From: Mycolicibacterium vulneris
GTDB lineage: Bacteria; Actinomycetota; Actinomycetes; Mycobacteriales; Mycobacteriaceae
Reading direction: 5' to 3'
DNA: 64,000 nucleotides
NCBI RefSeq assembly: GCF_002104765.1
Contig: NZ_NCXM01000004.1
Location: forward strand, 62,001-126,000
The first letter of the stretch is position 1. Every line of letters begins with the position of its first letter. The notes under the pieces were generated by a model. The model saw only the letters and a program-made list of their open reading frames with translations. It was not told the origin of the DNA and did not search any database. The position numbers were made by a program, and so were the translations under genes. Positions 17,470 to 26,696 of the stretch are shown in pieces.

Positions 17470-18282
17470 CTACGCGCGGCAGATGATTTCCCCGTGCGGG
17501 ATGGCGATCCAGCCGTCCGGGGCGGAGGCCCATTCCCGCCACGCGGCGGAAATCTCGTGAAGCTGCGCCGTGGTCGCCAGATCGAGGCTCACCAGGTCAC
17601 GGGCGACGGTGGAGTGCAGAATTCGCTCGGCCCACATTCCGCCCCACCAGTCGCGCGTCGCGGGCGTGGCATAGCACCACAGGCTGCCCGTGGGCGCGAT
17701 GTCGCCGAATCCAGCCTGCTGCGCCCACGACAGCAATCGCCGCCCCGCATCCGGTTCGCCGCGGTTGGCGCGCGCGACGCGCTGGTAGAGGTCTCGCCAC
17801 AGGTCGAGCGCCGGCATTTCGGGGTACCAGACGAACCCCGAGTAATCGGCGTCGCGGGCCGCCACGATGCCGCCCGGCGCGCGCACTCGCCGCATCTCCC
17901 GCAGGGCCGCGACCGGATCGGCGACGTGTTGAAGCACCTGATGCGCGTGGACGACATCGAAAGTGCCGTCCGGGAATTCGAGGTTGTGCACGTCGGCGGT
18001 CGCGAACGAGACGTTGGACAGATTGCGTCGCTCGACTTCGGCGCGGGCAACATCGAGCACGTCGGCGACCTGGTCGACGGCGGTGACCGCCCCGGGCGCG
18101 ACGAGGGCGGCCAGGTCGGCGGTGATGGTGCCGGGTCCGCACCCGACGTCGAGCACGGACAGCCCCGGCTTCAGGTACGGCAGCAGGTAGGCCGCGGAGT
18201 CCTCGGCGGTGCGTCGCTGATGCGAGCGCAACACCGACTCGTGGTGTCCGTGCGTGTAGGTCGCTTGATGTTCGTCGTTCAC
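17470..18282 (-). CDS. class I SAM-dependent methyltransferase
   Basis: About 270 residues with motif I VLDVGCGPGT, an acidic residue in TAVDQVADVL, ATADVHNLEFPDGTFD and the post-motif HVADPVAALREM. It is a UbiE-like small-molecule methyltransferase. The GTG start at 18282 has AAGGGA upstream; an in-frame start 16 codons earlier lacks this. Its 3' end meets the broken SDR gene tail to tail, 4 bp apart. The substrate is not evident. Confidence 0.87.
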   Translation of the reverse strand: MNDEHQATYTHGHHESVLRSHQRRTAEDSAAYLLPYLKPGLSVLDVGCGPGTITADLAALVAPGAVTAVDQVADVLDVARAEVERRNLSNVSFATADVHNLEFPDGTFDVVHAHQVLQHVADPVAALREMRRVRAPGGIVAARDADYSGFVWYPEMPALDLWRDLYQRVARANRGEPDAGRRLLSWAQQAGFGDIAPTGSLWCYATPATRDWWGGMWAERILHSTVARDLVSLDLATTAQLHEISAAWREWASAPDGWIAIPHGEIICRA

Positions 18283-18345
18283 CGTGATCCCTTGCCGCGT
18301 CTCGTCTGGCAGCTTACGCCGAGCGGCCACAATATGAAATCAGCG

Positions 18346-18360
18346 TCTCATCATATGAGA
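18346..18360. promoter_or_regulatory. inverted repeat before the methyltransferase gene
   Basis: TCTCATCATATGAGA is a 6+6 inverted repeat with a 3-base spacer. It lies 64 bp upstream of the methyltransferase GTG, just past the stop of the dipeptidase gene. It could be an operator for the methyltransferase promoter. No adjacent regulator is visible. Confidence 0.4.
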
Positions 18361-18363
18361 TAG

Positions 18364-19062
18364 CTAATTAACGGGCACGCTGAGTATCGGTTGGTCGATG
18401 CCGGCGCCCGGGCCGTCGAAATGCCACCACTCCCCCGAATACACCTTCAAGCCGCCGTAGGTCATGGCGGACCGCAGCGCGGCCCGGTTCGCCACCGCGT
18501 CAGGGCTGATGCCCTGGGTATTGAAAGCGGTCGCCCGAGAGGTGAAGTCGTCGAAGTCGGTACCCATGTCGGCCAGACAGAGCCCACCAGCGTGCTGCCC
18601 GGACGGGCACGGCTGCTGCGGCGTCGTGAAGGTGACGTCGACCGAACGCCCCGACTCATGGCTGTGCGCGTACGGACCCGGTCGGGCGACCCACGCCGGG
18701 TTGGGGACCAGGTTGAACATCTTGACTTGAACGTCGTGCGGCCGATAGCAGTCCCAGAACACCAGCAGGTGGCCCTGTGGGCGTAACGCGCCGGCCGCGG
18801 CGGCCAGGCCGGGCGCCATCGATTGGTGCACAAGGCATCTGGCGTCGGAGGGGTACAGCTGCGTGTGGGTGAAGTTGTTGGTGGTCGCGTAGCGCAGATC
18901 GAGCACCGCGTCGGGAACGACGGTACGGATGTCCACGAAGCCTGCCGCACGCGCGGCGTCGCTGACCGGCGGCACGTCGGGGGATGCCTGGGCGGTGAGT
19001 GGCCCGCCCACCCAGGCAAGCGCCAGCGCGACCGTCAATAGCAGCACCCGCGCGAGACGCAT
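18364..19062 (-). CDS. secreted D-Ala-D-Ala dipeptidase-like M15 peptidase (VanX family)
   Basis: A 232-residue preprotein beginning MRLARVLLLTVALALAWVGG, a clear Sec signal peptide with probable cleavage after AQA. The mature part contains the zinc/catalytic motifs SHESGRSVDV and EWWHFD of VanX-type D,D-dipeptidases, and FWDCYRPHD. It should act outside the membrane on peptidoglycan-derived dipeptides. The start at the ATG at 19062 is chosen because it gives the signal peptide. In mycobacteria such proteins are chromosomal and are not linked to vancomycin resistance. Confidence 0.88.
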   Translation of the reverse strand: MRLARVLLLTVALALAWVGGPLTAQASPDVPPVSDAARAAGFVDIRTVVPDAVLDLRYATTNNFTHTQLYPSDARCLVHQSMAPGLAAAAGALRPQGHLLVFWDCYRPHDVQVKMFNLVPNPAWVARPGPYAHSHESGRSVDVTFTTPQQPCPSGQHAGGLCLADMGTDFDDFTSRATAFNTQGISPDAVANRAALRSAMTYGGLKVYSGEWWHFDGPGAGIDQPILSVPVN

Positions 19063-19218
19063 CCGGTCATTATCCCGATTGGTCGGTCCGGATCGGGTGA
19101 AGCACCAGATGATGTCGCAGCCGACGGGGCAGCGGCTTCCGAATGCTGGAGAGGTCCGGAAACACCAGTGGGCTGCTGCGAAGCAACCGCACCAGCCCAC
19201 CGTGACGTTTGTGAATTT

Positions 19219-19422
19219 CTAGACGGTACTGACTCCTACTGCCTGGGGACCCTTGGCTCCTTGCTCAACCTCAAACTGAACGCGCTGGTTTTCGTCGAGC
19301 GAGCGATAGCCGTTTCCCTGGATTTCGGAGTAGTGGACGAAGAGGTCCTTCGCGCCGTCGTCAGGGGTGATGAAGCCGAAGCCTTTTTCACCGTTGAACC
19401 ATTTCACAGTTCCCTGTGCCAT
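19219..19422 (-). CDS. cspA: cold shock protein
   Basis: A 67-residue single cold-shock domain. It has both nucleic-acid-binding motifs, KGFGFIT (RNP1) and LFVHYSEI (RNP2), and starts [10 protein letters not shown] like mycobacterial CspA. It binds single-stranded RNA/DNA and acts as an RNA chaperone. The upstream region extends through an A/T-rich stretch to about 19,530, consistent with a long 5' leader as in other csp genes. Confidence 0.97.
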   Translation of the reverse strand: MAQGTVKWFNGEKGFGFITPDDGAKDLFVHYSEIQGNGYRSLDENQRVQFEVEQGAKGPQAVGVSTV

Positions 19423-19813
19423 ATTACTTAACTTCTCTCATTCAAATGCGGATGTACCAAAAACATCCATGCGGGCCCAGGGTAGCACGAAACCGACCAT
19501 ATTTTGAAAATAGTTGCGTCGCTTGCGAATTCATTTATCAGCGAGTCGGGGCGTGGGGCCACGCGAGCCGGCGGAACCAGCGCGCCCAGGCCGTGGGGCC
19601 GCCCTCTCTGGATGCAGAAAGCACGCCAAGGCGGCATCTCACCTAAGCGGGGCATGCACGGCGCCGGCTGCCTGTAGGGTGGAGGGGAACCGCATTCTAG
19701 CGGTCACCCCGAGTCGCGGACGAGTCACGAATGAGAACGCCGTGCGATTCGATCGTCGTCCGACGCCGCGTAACGATGCGTATCGGCCGAACTCTTCATT
19801 GGAAGGACAGCCC
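19423..19813. other. intergenic region between cspA and a small ORF
   Basis: About 390 bp with no convincing coding frame. The first 100 bp (19423-19530) is A/T-richer than its surroundings and probably contains the cspA promoter and leader on the minus strand. I see no repeat or RNA gene in the remainder. Confidence 0.5.
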
Positions 19814-19957
19814 ATGGACCAGTCGAACCTGTTTTCCCACCCCGAGGCACCGAAGCATGTCGCTTCGGGCGAAACCTCTGCGAAACCGGTCGAGCACCCG
19901 ACGTTTTCCGATCGGCCCGATACGGAGGCTGTCGGTTCTTCGAATTGCCGTCCCTGA
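19814..19957 (+). CDS. possible small protein, 47 residues
   Basis: An ATG at 19814 follows a good ribosome site (GGAAGGAC, 6-13 bases upstream). It opens a 47-codon frame beginning MDQSNLFSHPEAPKH. The product is hydrophilic and Pro/Ser/Glu-rich, with no recognisable domain or membrane segment. It converges on the next gene at 19980. The ribosome site is the main support, so it may not be real. Confidence 0.4.
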   Translation: MDQSNLFSHPEAPKHVASGETSAKPVEHPTFSDRPDTEAVGSSNCRP

Positions 19958-19979
19958 TCGGCGTCGAAGCGCCGGTACG

Positions 19980-20213
19980 TCAGGATGCTTTGGCGTACCG
20001 GCGGACCAATTCGCCTTCTCCGAACGTACTGGTTCGCTGCTGACCGTTATCGTCCCGACTGAAAAATGTCCATTGCCCCGGACCACTCTGCGGGCCACTG
20101 ATCATCGTGACCTTCAGACGCAATTCGGTGGGACGCCGCGTGCCGATGATGTCACCGACCCGGATCTGCGATGGGTGGATCTCAACCGCGTCACACCAGT
20201 TTGCTATTGCCAT
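19980..20213 (-). CDS. conserved hypothetical protein, 77 residues
   Basis: A small soluble protein starting MAIANWCDAVEIHPSQ and containing IRVGDIIGTRRPTELRLKV and WTFFSRDDNGQQRTSTFGEG. The pattern of short beta strands looks like a small beta-barrel protein seen in mycobacterial genomes, but I do not recognise a characterised family. The start is the ATG at 20213; an upstream in-frame extension of 13 residues is possible. Confidence 0.55.
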   Translation of the reverse strand: MAIANWCDAVEIHPSQIRVGDIIGTRRPTELRLKVTMISGPQSGPGQWTFFSRDDNGQQRTSTFGEGELVRRYAKAS

Positions 20214-20681
20214 GTAATCCGTCCTCGTCGTCGCCACCACCCTACCCGTCATCGCGCTCCAAGGGCAGATGGGAAGCGTCGTCTCCTCATCCCTTGCACC
20301 GCAAAGGATTTGTTGCGGTTGTCAATGACAAGCTTGAGTCGCCGGGCGAATTCCCCAGACGCGGTCGGCCAAGCCGTGCCGTGCTTGCGCGCTGTCGCTG
20401 GCTACCCGACCGCCCGGGCCGGCCGGTAATGGCGTAGCGTTGAAGACGAGCCATTCGTTGTCAGCGGTGGTCCACCGCATGGTCGGCGCGGATGACACCC
20501 CTCGGCAATGTGATTCCTCCGTTGGTCCCGCACCCGCGGGCTCGACGACGACGAGCGCGAAGGCACCGCCCATGGGTTATGCAATCCCGCCCATCACCCA
20601 TGGGCGGAAAACTCCGACAAATTCTGCGGATATCTGCACCTTCATGACTAGGTGCGCGAATTGCCAACTGCGGTACTTCCG
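20214..20681. other. non-coding or degenerate stretch
   Basis: About 470 bp in which no frame looks like a conserved protein. It contains two copies of CCCATGGG about 20 bp apart (around 20571 and 20600), part of a local inverted repeat. It may include the promoter of the DUF5994 gene. Confidence 0.4.
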
Positions 20682-21131
20682 ATGAGCTACGCGGCCAGGA
20701 CCCGGCGCCAGGCCACTCCCATCCGGCTATCGGTTGCTCGCCACCTCGGCCGCGATATCGACGGCGCATGGTGGCCGCGTGCAGATCGCATCACCAACGA
20801 ATTACCCGAGCTCATTGCGGTCCTGACTCCGTTGCTCGGGGATGTCACTTCCATCAATGTGAACTGGTCATCGCTGCAGCGACCACCCGATTTCAACTGG
20901 CCGGGGTGGGAAGGCAAGCGCCAGCACGTCATGACGGTGAGCGGCGCACATGGTTGCGCGAACCTGCTGATCGTCTCTTACGCGACCCACAGTGCGTTGG
21001 CCCTGATGGTGCTGCGGTGCGCCGCGGACCTGCCTGTCGACGGCGCCGACCGCGCCAAACCCACATTTATTGTCGCAGAGGCGATCCTGCAGGCCGCACA
21101 ACAACAATGTGAACGGTCTTCCGGAAACTAG
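20682..21131 (+). CDS. DUF5994 family protein
   Basis: About 149 residues containing RHLGRDIDGAWWPRADRI then LPELIAVL. The IDGAWWPR segment is the hallmark of the DUF5994 family found in mycobacteria and other actinobacteria. The function is unknown. The start ATG at 20682 is chosen because the family usually begins shortly before the RLSVARHLG segment. Confidence 0.7.
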   Translation: MSYAARTRRQATPIRLSVARHLGRDIDGAWWPRADRITNELPELIAVLTPLLGDVTSINVNWSSLQRPPDFNWPGWEGKRQHVMTVSGAHGCANLLIVSYATHSALALMVLRCAADLPVDGADRAKPTFIVAEAILQAAQQQCERSSGN

Positions 21132-21247
21132 CCCCGCGACCAGCGCTATACCCCAGCGCGATATCGCCAAGGTATTCAAGATCGTTCGGAGCTTGAGGAA
21201 GCTGTGAAGAGGGTGCCGTAATGCTCGCGGCACAGGATTGACGCGCG

Positions 21248-21652
21248 TCAGTCGGCCTGGGTGAACTCGATGTGCAACTCCTTGAGCCCGCGCCGCAAGA
21301 ACGTGGACTCGTAGCGGTAGTCGCGGTTGGGCGCCACGCCGTGCTTGGCTTCACTGACCCGGATGTCGCGCGTTCGGTCGAGGAGGCGGTTGATGGTGAT
21401 CTGCCCCTCCACGCGCGCCAGCGGTGCGCCCGCGCAGGTGTGGATTCCGCGGCCGAACGCGATGTGCTCGCGGACGTTCTTCCGGTCAACCTGAAATTCG
21501 TTGGGATTCTCGAATTTTCGGGGGTCACCGTTGGCCGCTCCCAGGCACAGCATGATGACCGTGCCGGCCGGGATGTGCAGTACCCGTCGGTCGCCGGCCC
21601 GACCCAACGCCCTGTTGACCCGGAACGCAACCACGCAGCCACGGCAGTTCAT
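21248..21652 (-). pseudogene. cytochrome P450, C-terminal fragment
   Basis: The frame encodes only the last quarter of a P450: IPAGTVIMLCLGAANGDP, then the heme-binding loop FGRGIHTCAGAPLAR with the Cys thiolate, then the beta-rich C-terminus. The N-terminal roughly 280 residues, including the I-helix and ExxR motif, are absent. The first 15-20 residues (MNCRGCVVAFRVN) do not look like P450, so the 5' break lies near 21,610-21,620. It cannot form a functional enzyme. Confidence 0.85.
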
Positions 21653-21758
21653 AGCCGCGACATCTTCCGTCAGGTTCAGGCCTCATCAGTTCCGCTATTA
21701 CGATCAGCCAATGCGCGCGGTCGAACGCGAGCTGGCCAGAGAACGCGAGGGCAGGTCG

Positions 21759-23246
21759 ATGACGACGAGCGAAGAACCCAAGGCTGCCAACGAGGCGCGT
21801 GAGGTGGCGCCCGAGGCCGAACGGCCAAGCGCGTCAGGCGAAGACGGTAAACCCAGACACCGCGGCGTCATCCAGGCGTTCACCGCGCTGTGCGTCCGGT
21901 ATGTCGAACGGCTGATGCCCGACCCCTTCCTGTTCGCGGTCATCCTCACCGTCATCGTCGCCGCGCTGGTTGCGTTCCTGGTGAAGGGCGCCTCGCCGAG
22001 CGGCATGGTCAAGGCGTGGTACGGCGGTGTGTGGGGATCGCAGAATATCTTCACCTTCGCCTTCCAGATGGTCTTGATCCTCGTGACCGGCTACACGCTC
22101 GCCGAGGCGCCAGTTCTCAAGCGGGCCATCGTTTACATCGCGGGCAAGCCGCGGAACCAGGTGCAGGGGGCCCTGCTCTGTTTCGGCTTGAGCGCGGCAC
22201 TATCCCTGCTGAACTGGGGGCTCGGGTTGGTCGCAGGTGCGCTGATCGCGCGCCAGATCGGGAAGCGCTTCGCCGACACACATTTCGGCTACCTCATCGC
22301 CGCGGCGTTCATGGGCTTCATCGTCTGGACGCAGGGACTGTCGTCGTCGATCGCGCTGGCGAACACGGACGACGGCAGCCCAATCAACGTGATCCACAAG
22401 ATGACTGGCGCCACGGTGCCGCTCAAGCTGACGATCTTTGAGCCCTACAGCTGGCTGTCGGTGATCGTCGTGCTGGCGCTGCTCGCGCTTGCGATCTGGC
22501 GCATGCAGCCGACACAAACCCTTGCGCCGCATCCCGCCGTGTTCGAGGACGAGGGCCAGGCCAAGGCCAAGGCCGAGGGCAAGCGATCGTTCGCCGAATG
22601 GCTGGAAAATCAATGAATTCTCAACGTCTTCGTGTTCGCCGCGGGCATTGCCTACTTCTGCCTCAGCGGTTTCGCGCTGAACATCTCGTCGATGATCATG
22701 TTGTTCACGATCACCAGCGCGCTGCTGCACGGCACGCCGATCCGGTTCATCCGGGCATTCACCGGTGCCGCGAAGGTGTCCGGTCCGCTGCTGCTGCAGT
22801 ACCCGCTCTACGGCGGTCTGGTCGCTCTGCTCGGCTACGCGCCCCCGCACGCCGGCGGCAAGACCGTGCCCCTGCAGACGCTGCTGGCGCACGGGCTGGT
22901 GAGCGGCGCGACGCAGTACACGCTGCCGTTTTTTACCTTCATCGGCTCGTTGATCATCAGCTTGTTCGTGCCGTCCGGCGGCGGGCACTGGGCCGTGCAG
23001 GGCCCGATCGCGGTCGACTCGGCGCGCGCGGTCGGTCAGACCTCGCCGGCCTACCTCGGGTTGATGTCCATGGCGGTCGCCGTCGGCGAAGGGGTGGCGA
23101 ACATGATTCAGCCGTTCTGGCTGCTGCCCCTGCTTGCGATCGCGAAGCTCAATGTCCGTCAGGTGATGGGCTTCACGATCGTCGCGTTCTTGATCGGGTT
23201 GGTGGTGCTGGGTGCCACCACTCTGATTGCGCCCTACGTGGTTTGA
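21759..23246 (+). pseudogene. AtoE-like short-chain fatty acid transporter, interrupted by a stop codon
   Basis: One frame encodes a polytopic membrane protein of the AtoE/DcuC-like family (PDPFLFAVILTVIVAALVAF, GLGLVAGALIARQIGKRF). A TGA at 22614-22616 stops it, and the same frame resumes with FVFAAGIAYFCLSGFALN and continues to 23246 with PSGGGHWAVQGP. Without the stop the protein would be about 495 residues, the normal family length. A single CGA-to-TGA transition would explain the break. The family imports short-chain fatty acids such as acetoacetate or butyrate. The start could also be the ATG at 21711. Confidence 0.85.
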
Positions 23247-23276
23247 CGCGCGCTACGCCGAGGATTCGCAGATCCT

Positions 23277-23328
23277 TGGTGGCCAGGGGCGGGATCGAAC
23301 CGCCGACCTTCCGCTTTTCAGGCGGACG
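23277..23328. repeat. attL: 52-bp copy of the tRNA-Phe 3' part
   Basis: These 52 bp are identical to 36849-36900. They correspond on the minus strand to the anticodon arm through the T arm, acceptor end and encoded CCA of tRNA-Phe. No 5' tRNA half follows (the next bases are GAATGG), so this is the displaced end left by element integration and not a gene. Confidence 0.95.
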
Positions 23329-23433
23329 GAATGGCCACTGGCCTGCGGTTTAACGTCGTTCATGCGTCAAATGCGGCGCGCTGAGCGCGTCTGACGCAGG
23401 CTGCCCGTCCGACGATCGGACACAAACCGGACA

Positions 23434-23447
23434 CGGTGACAGCACTC
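23434..23447. repeat. left copy of a 14-bp inverted repeat inside the AICE ends
   Basis: CGGTGACAGCACTC is the exact reverse complement of 36816-36829. The ten bases AACCGGACAC occur just before it and again near 36791-36800. Their position close to both att sites suggests arm-type binding sites for integrase or Xis. Confidence 0.55.
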
Positions 23448-23517
23448 CCGACAGGGACCCCTTCATCGCCCTTCACTCAGTGATGCGCGCCGAGGGCTCC
23501 CGGGGAGCAGATGCGCG

Positions 23518-24987
23518 ATGCCCAGCATCACGAGGTCGACCGCCCGTCCAACGAGCACGACCGCGGAGCGACCCACTCTTCGGCCGGACACAAGCCGAAC
23601 GGCCAGCCGGAACACGGACGGAGCCGCGGACGCCGGGAGGCCGCGAGTGCCCGAGGCCGCCAGGGCCGCAGGGCGCGAGAGCGGTAGCGGTCGGTCGGAC
23701 GGCGGGAGCGGCGTAGGCCGTGTTCCGGCTGGGACCAACGGGCTTGTTATATGTGCCAAAAGTGTCCGCGATGCCGCCGAGGGCGGTGTTGATGCGCAGT
23801 TATCGGCGGCAGATGCCCTCGGACTGCGGTTCCCAAGGCCCGAGCTGGTGGCCTCGGCGGCAGCACTCTTTGAACCGGCGGGGCCGTGGGCGCGAGGGCG
23901 GGGCCGGCTGGGCGTAGAACCTGAGTCCGGCCGATTTCGGATCACGATCGGCCCCGGTGTAGTCCGACTCGGCTGGACCAACCCGGTGCGTCCGGAAAAG
24001 GCATCTGAGCGTGCAGTCAAACGACACCGCCTCGATGTGACGGCAGAGGTTGATCGCATTGAGGCCGGTCGCAACATTCCCGACTCGGCAGCCCGTGCGA
24101 TCACCGAATGGTCTCGCAAGTCGCGCGCGGCAATGTGTCGCACCTTCGCCGAGCTCGACTACACGCCACTGGTGGAGTGCGACCGTGTCCCTGCAATGGT
24201 CACCTTGACCTACCCCGGCGACTGGGAATCTGTAGCACCTGATGGGGCTAGCGTAAAGCGGCATATGATGCTGTGGCGCAAACGTTTTCAACGGGAATGG
24301 GGTGAACCGGCCCGCTACATCTGGAAGCTGGAATTTCAACGCCGCGGCGCTCCGCACATTCACCTCTGGATGGCTCCGCCGCATGCGGTAGGCCGATCCG
24401 GCGTCAAATTCCGCGACTGGCTCTCGCGCGAATGGGCGGAGATCGTCGGCCATCCGGATCCCGAGCAGCGCGAGCGCCATTTGCTCGCTGGCACGGCCAT
24501 CGATGTTCGCAACGGATTACGTGCGTGTGACCCGAAACGCCTGGCTATCTACTTCACCAAACACTCATCGCCAAACATCAACGGCGACAAGGAATATCAG
24601 CATATCGTGCCCAATTTGTGGCAGCAACCTGGGCGCGGACCCGGCCGATTCTGGGGTGTCTGCGGACTCAAGAAGGCCATTGCGGTTGTAGAGGTAGCTC
24701 AGGACGCATACCTGGCTGCGCGCCGGATCGTGCGACGCTGGTCACGTAGCCAAGCGATATACGGCAATCCCGGCAGCAGCTTCCCCACCGCCGTCGTGCC
24801 GCGCACGGCCACTCGCCTGGTCCCCCGCGTTGGTCAGTACACGGGCGTCGTGACCTTCCGGAGGGTGCGCCGACGACGAGCCTTCTGCAGCCAAGGAGGC
24901 CTCGCGGGCGGATACGCACTAGTGAATGACGGTCCGGCTTTTGCGTCCAACCTAGCTGCCGCAGTGTCGGGGGCGTCACCTAGATAA
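23518..24987 (+). CDS. rolling-circle replication initiator (RepSA-like, HUH endonuclease)
   Basis: Up to 489 residues. The conserved core has the three motifs of HUH rolling-circle initiators in order: MVTLTYPGDW (about 226), the metal-binding GAPHIHLWM (about 278) and a tyrosine motif LAIYFTKH (about 343). The first 80-100 residues are low-complexity and Arg/Ala-rich, so the true start is probably downstream of 23518. It should nick the element's origin after excision and drive rolling-circle replication, as RepSA does in pSAM2. It lies first at the attL end and is transcribed inward. Confidence 0.85.
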   Translation: MPSITRSTARPTSTTAERPTLRPDTSRTASRNTDGAADAGRPRVPEAARAAGRESGSGRSDGGSGVGRVPAGTNGLVICAKSVRDAAEGGVDAQLSAADALGLRFPRPELVASAAALFEPAGPWARGRGRLGVEPESGRFRITIGPGVVRLGWTNPVRPEKASERAVKRHRLDVTAEVDRIEAGRNIPDSAARAITEWSRKSRAAMCRTFAELDYTPLVECDRVPAMVTLTYPGDWESVAPDGASVKRHMMLWRKRFQREWGEPARYIWKLEFQRRGAPHIHLWMAPPHAVGRSGVKFRDWLSREWAEIVGHPDPEQRERHLLAGTAIDVRNGLRACDPKRLAIYFTKHSSPNINGDKEYQHIVPNLWQQPGRGPGRFWGVCGLKKAIAVVEVAQDAYLAARRIVRRWSRSQAIYGNPGSSFPTAVVPRTATRLVPRVGQYTGVVTFRRVRRRRAFCSQGGLAGGYALVNDGPAFASNLAAAVSGASPR

Positions 24988-25094
24988 AGCAGCCGAACTC
25001 ATCCATTGCCACAATGCGCACTCGGGTTCGTCACGTCATACATTCTTTATTCTGACCGTCGAAAACGCCGGTTTCGCGCCCTAAAATTTCGATC

Positions 25095-25466
25095 ATGGTT
25101 ACTCCTCCGGTCCTGCTCCGGACGTCATCACAACGCCCACCGGCCTGGCAACGCTGGGTGCTCAACGCGATGTACAACTTCGATCGATACACGATCGATG
25201 ATTGGCTAGGTCTCATGAGAGATCATCTCCAGCGAACCGAGGGTGCCACCGCGATGCGGACCGCTCGCTACACCATTGATGTCATGCGCCACGTTAGGGC
25301 GCTCACGTCGGCGACCGCGAGCCTTGCTTCACACGGCGACCCGGCGGCCCGCTCTGAATTGGCCGACGCCGCTCTCGACTTGAAGAGCGCCCTCGATAGG
25401 CTTCATGAAGCGCGCGACCAGCTGCTAAAAGCCGCTGGCGCCGAACGTGTTACTGATGCTGACTGA
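25095..25466 (+). CDS. AICE hypothetical protein, 123 residues
   Basis: A helical, soluble protein containing WVLNAMYNFDRYTIDDWLGLM and a C-terminal helix rich in Ala/Leu/Asp ending KAAGAERVTDAD. No known domain is recognisable. It lies 107 bp after rep and may be co-transcribed with it. Small helical proteins after rep are common in AICEs, but a function cannot be given. Confidence 0.5.
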   Translation: MVTPPVLLRTSSQRPPAWQRWVLNAMYNFDRYTIDDWLGLMRDHLQRTEGATAMRTARYTIDVMRHVRALTSATASLASHGDPAARSELADAALDLKSALDRLHEARDQLLKAAGAERVTDAD

Positions 25467-25899
25467 GGCAATGAGTCTGCTCTTAAGCTGGCCACGAAAG
25501 ACACGTGGGTCGCTGAGGGTGGATGTCCCCCAACGCCGGTGTGATGCGATGTGCATGACAGCATGATGTATCCCGGTGATTCGGTGCTGCTGCCTTCCGG
25601 CTTGTCCGATCGTGGCGAACGCGTGTTCCCGGTCCTGTGGTTGACATCGGGGTGAACACCTACCGTCACGCCGCACTTCGATCGGGTCGTTCACTTCTGT
25701 CTCGATGCGTCGCTGGCGCGGATAGCGTTTCGTGCCCTGCGGGCCCGCATACCGACTGGGAATCGACTTTTTGTCGGCGGCAACTGAATACTGACCACTG
25801 CGCGGCAAGCTGATCAGTTTTCGCTTGCCGTTGACACTTTTTAGTTGCGCAGTGTGCGCGAGCCCGATCCGGGCTATGCATCGTCGACCGTCTGCCGAG
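25467..25899. other. gap between convergent genes; possible decayed sequence
   Basis: About 430 bp with no convincing gene. It separates the convergent 25095-25466 gene and the TetR gene. It contains the hairpin at 25803-25830. A minus-strand frame around 25425-25808 is open but has no recognisable domain; an old insertion remnant is possible but not demonstrable. Confidence 0.45.
25803..25830. terminator. 8-bp stem hairpin between convergent genes
   Basis: CGGCAAGC and GCTTGCCG form a perfect 8-bp stem with a 12-base loop. CACTTTTTAG follows a few bases later on the plus strand. The position between two converging genes fits a transcription terminator. A single-strand replication origin of the rolling-circle element is an alternative. 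Confidence 0.4.
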
Positions 25900-26595
25900 C
25901 TAGTTGCCGCCTTGATCGGAATGGCTTATGCCGGACGAGGATTTCCGGGCCGAGGGCCGCGAAGGGGGTGTGTCTGCCGGGCGGCGGTGCGCGGTGAGGA
26001 AATCGTCGACTATACGTTCACAATCTCGGCGATCGACTGCGCGCAGCCCGGTGAGTCGAGCGAACGCCACCGGGCCGACGAGTTGGCACAGGATCAGTTC
26101 TAGATCGAAGTCGTCGAGGCCGGCTCGGGCTTCAGGGCCTTCTAGGAGGCTGTTGAACGGTTGGCGGTAGTGGTCGATGATCCGTGTTCGGAGCGCGTTG
26201 CGATCGTAGGTTTCCTCTGTGCCGTCCGGTGTTGGCCCGAGCGCGACCCAGGCCAGCGTGGTGACGTGCAGCGGCGCTTCTTGAAAGAGGGTCGCCTGTC
26301 GGCTCAACAGCTCGATCAGTTGGTCGCGTAATGATCCCGTAGCAGGTGGTGGGGTGACCTGCGGTAGCAGCCGTTCAAATGTGGCGGCCAGCAGTTGGGT
26401 GGAGCTGGTGAAGTGCCGATACAGCGTGGTGCGTGCGACCTTGGAGGCTTTGGTGACCGCGTCGATGGTGACGGCTTCGATGCCACCGGCATTGAGGAGT
26501 TTAGTCGCCGCATCCAGCAATCGGGTCCGTGACCGAAGGCGGCGTGGGTCGACGTCGTCGTCTTCATCTACCGAGGTTTCGGCGTCACGCTCCAC
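25900..26595 (-). CDS. TetR-family regulator of the MMPL unit
   Basis: About 231 residues with an N-terminal TetR helix-turn-helix: LDAATKLLNAGGIEAVTIDA then SKVARTTLYRHFTSS. The C-terminal ligand domain is helical. The start is taken at a GTG at 26595; longer in-frame versions run into the operator. It is divergent from the MMPL exporter, and both promoters carry a related 28-bp operator-like sequence (26669-26696 and 27328-27355). It probably represses both genes until a substrate of the exporter is bound. Confidence 0.88.
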   Translation of the reverse strand: MERDAETSVDEDDDVDPRRLRSRTRLLDAATKLLNAGGIEAVTIDAVTKASKVARTTLYRHFTSSTQLLAATFERLLPQVTPPPATGSLRDQLIELLSRQATLFQEAPLHVTTLAWVALGPTPDGTEETYDRNALRTRIIDHYRQPFNSLLEGPEARAGLDDFDLELILCQLVGPVAFARLTGLRAVDRRDCERIVDDFLTAHRRPADTPPSRPSARKSSSGISHSDQGGN

Positions 26596-26668
26596 GTAGT
26601 CACCGTAAACCCCCCACGAACCTGGCCCGCAGCGAATTGCACCGGGGAAGCCATTCAATCCGTCGAAC

Positions 26669-26696
26669 GATACTAGTAGTATCGTAGCGATACTAT
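26669..26696. promoter_or_regulatory. operator-like site A, tetR promoter
   Basis: The first 15 bases, GATACTAGTAGTATC, form a perfect palindrome. A further half-site GATACTAT follows. The 28-bp segment aligns base for base with site B at 27328-27355, with about eight differences that mostly preserve symmetry. Confidence 0.65.

Noticed and set aside
18364..19062. A vancomycin-resistance gene (vanX)
   Set aside because: The protein has a signal peptide and no vanH/vanA neighbours; it fits a chromosomal secreted M15 peptidase.
20461..20769. Small minus-strand frames before the DUF5994 gene
   Set aside because: Arg-rich composition, no ribosome site and no family resemblance; probably chance open frames.
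23277..23328. A second tRNA-Phe gene at the left AICE end
   Set aside because: Only the 3' part is present; the bases after 23328 do not form a D arm or 5' acceptor strand. It is an attachment-site remnant.
25467..25899. An insertion-sequence end with a transposase remnant
   Set aside because: A hairpin and open frame are present, but no transposase motif or paired terminal repeat can be identified.
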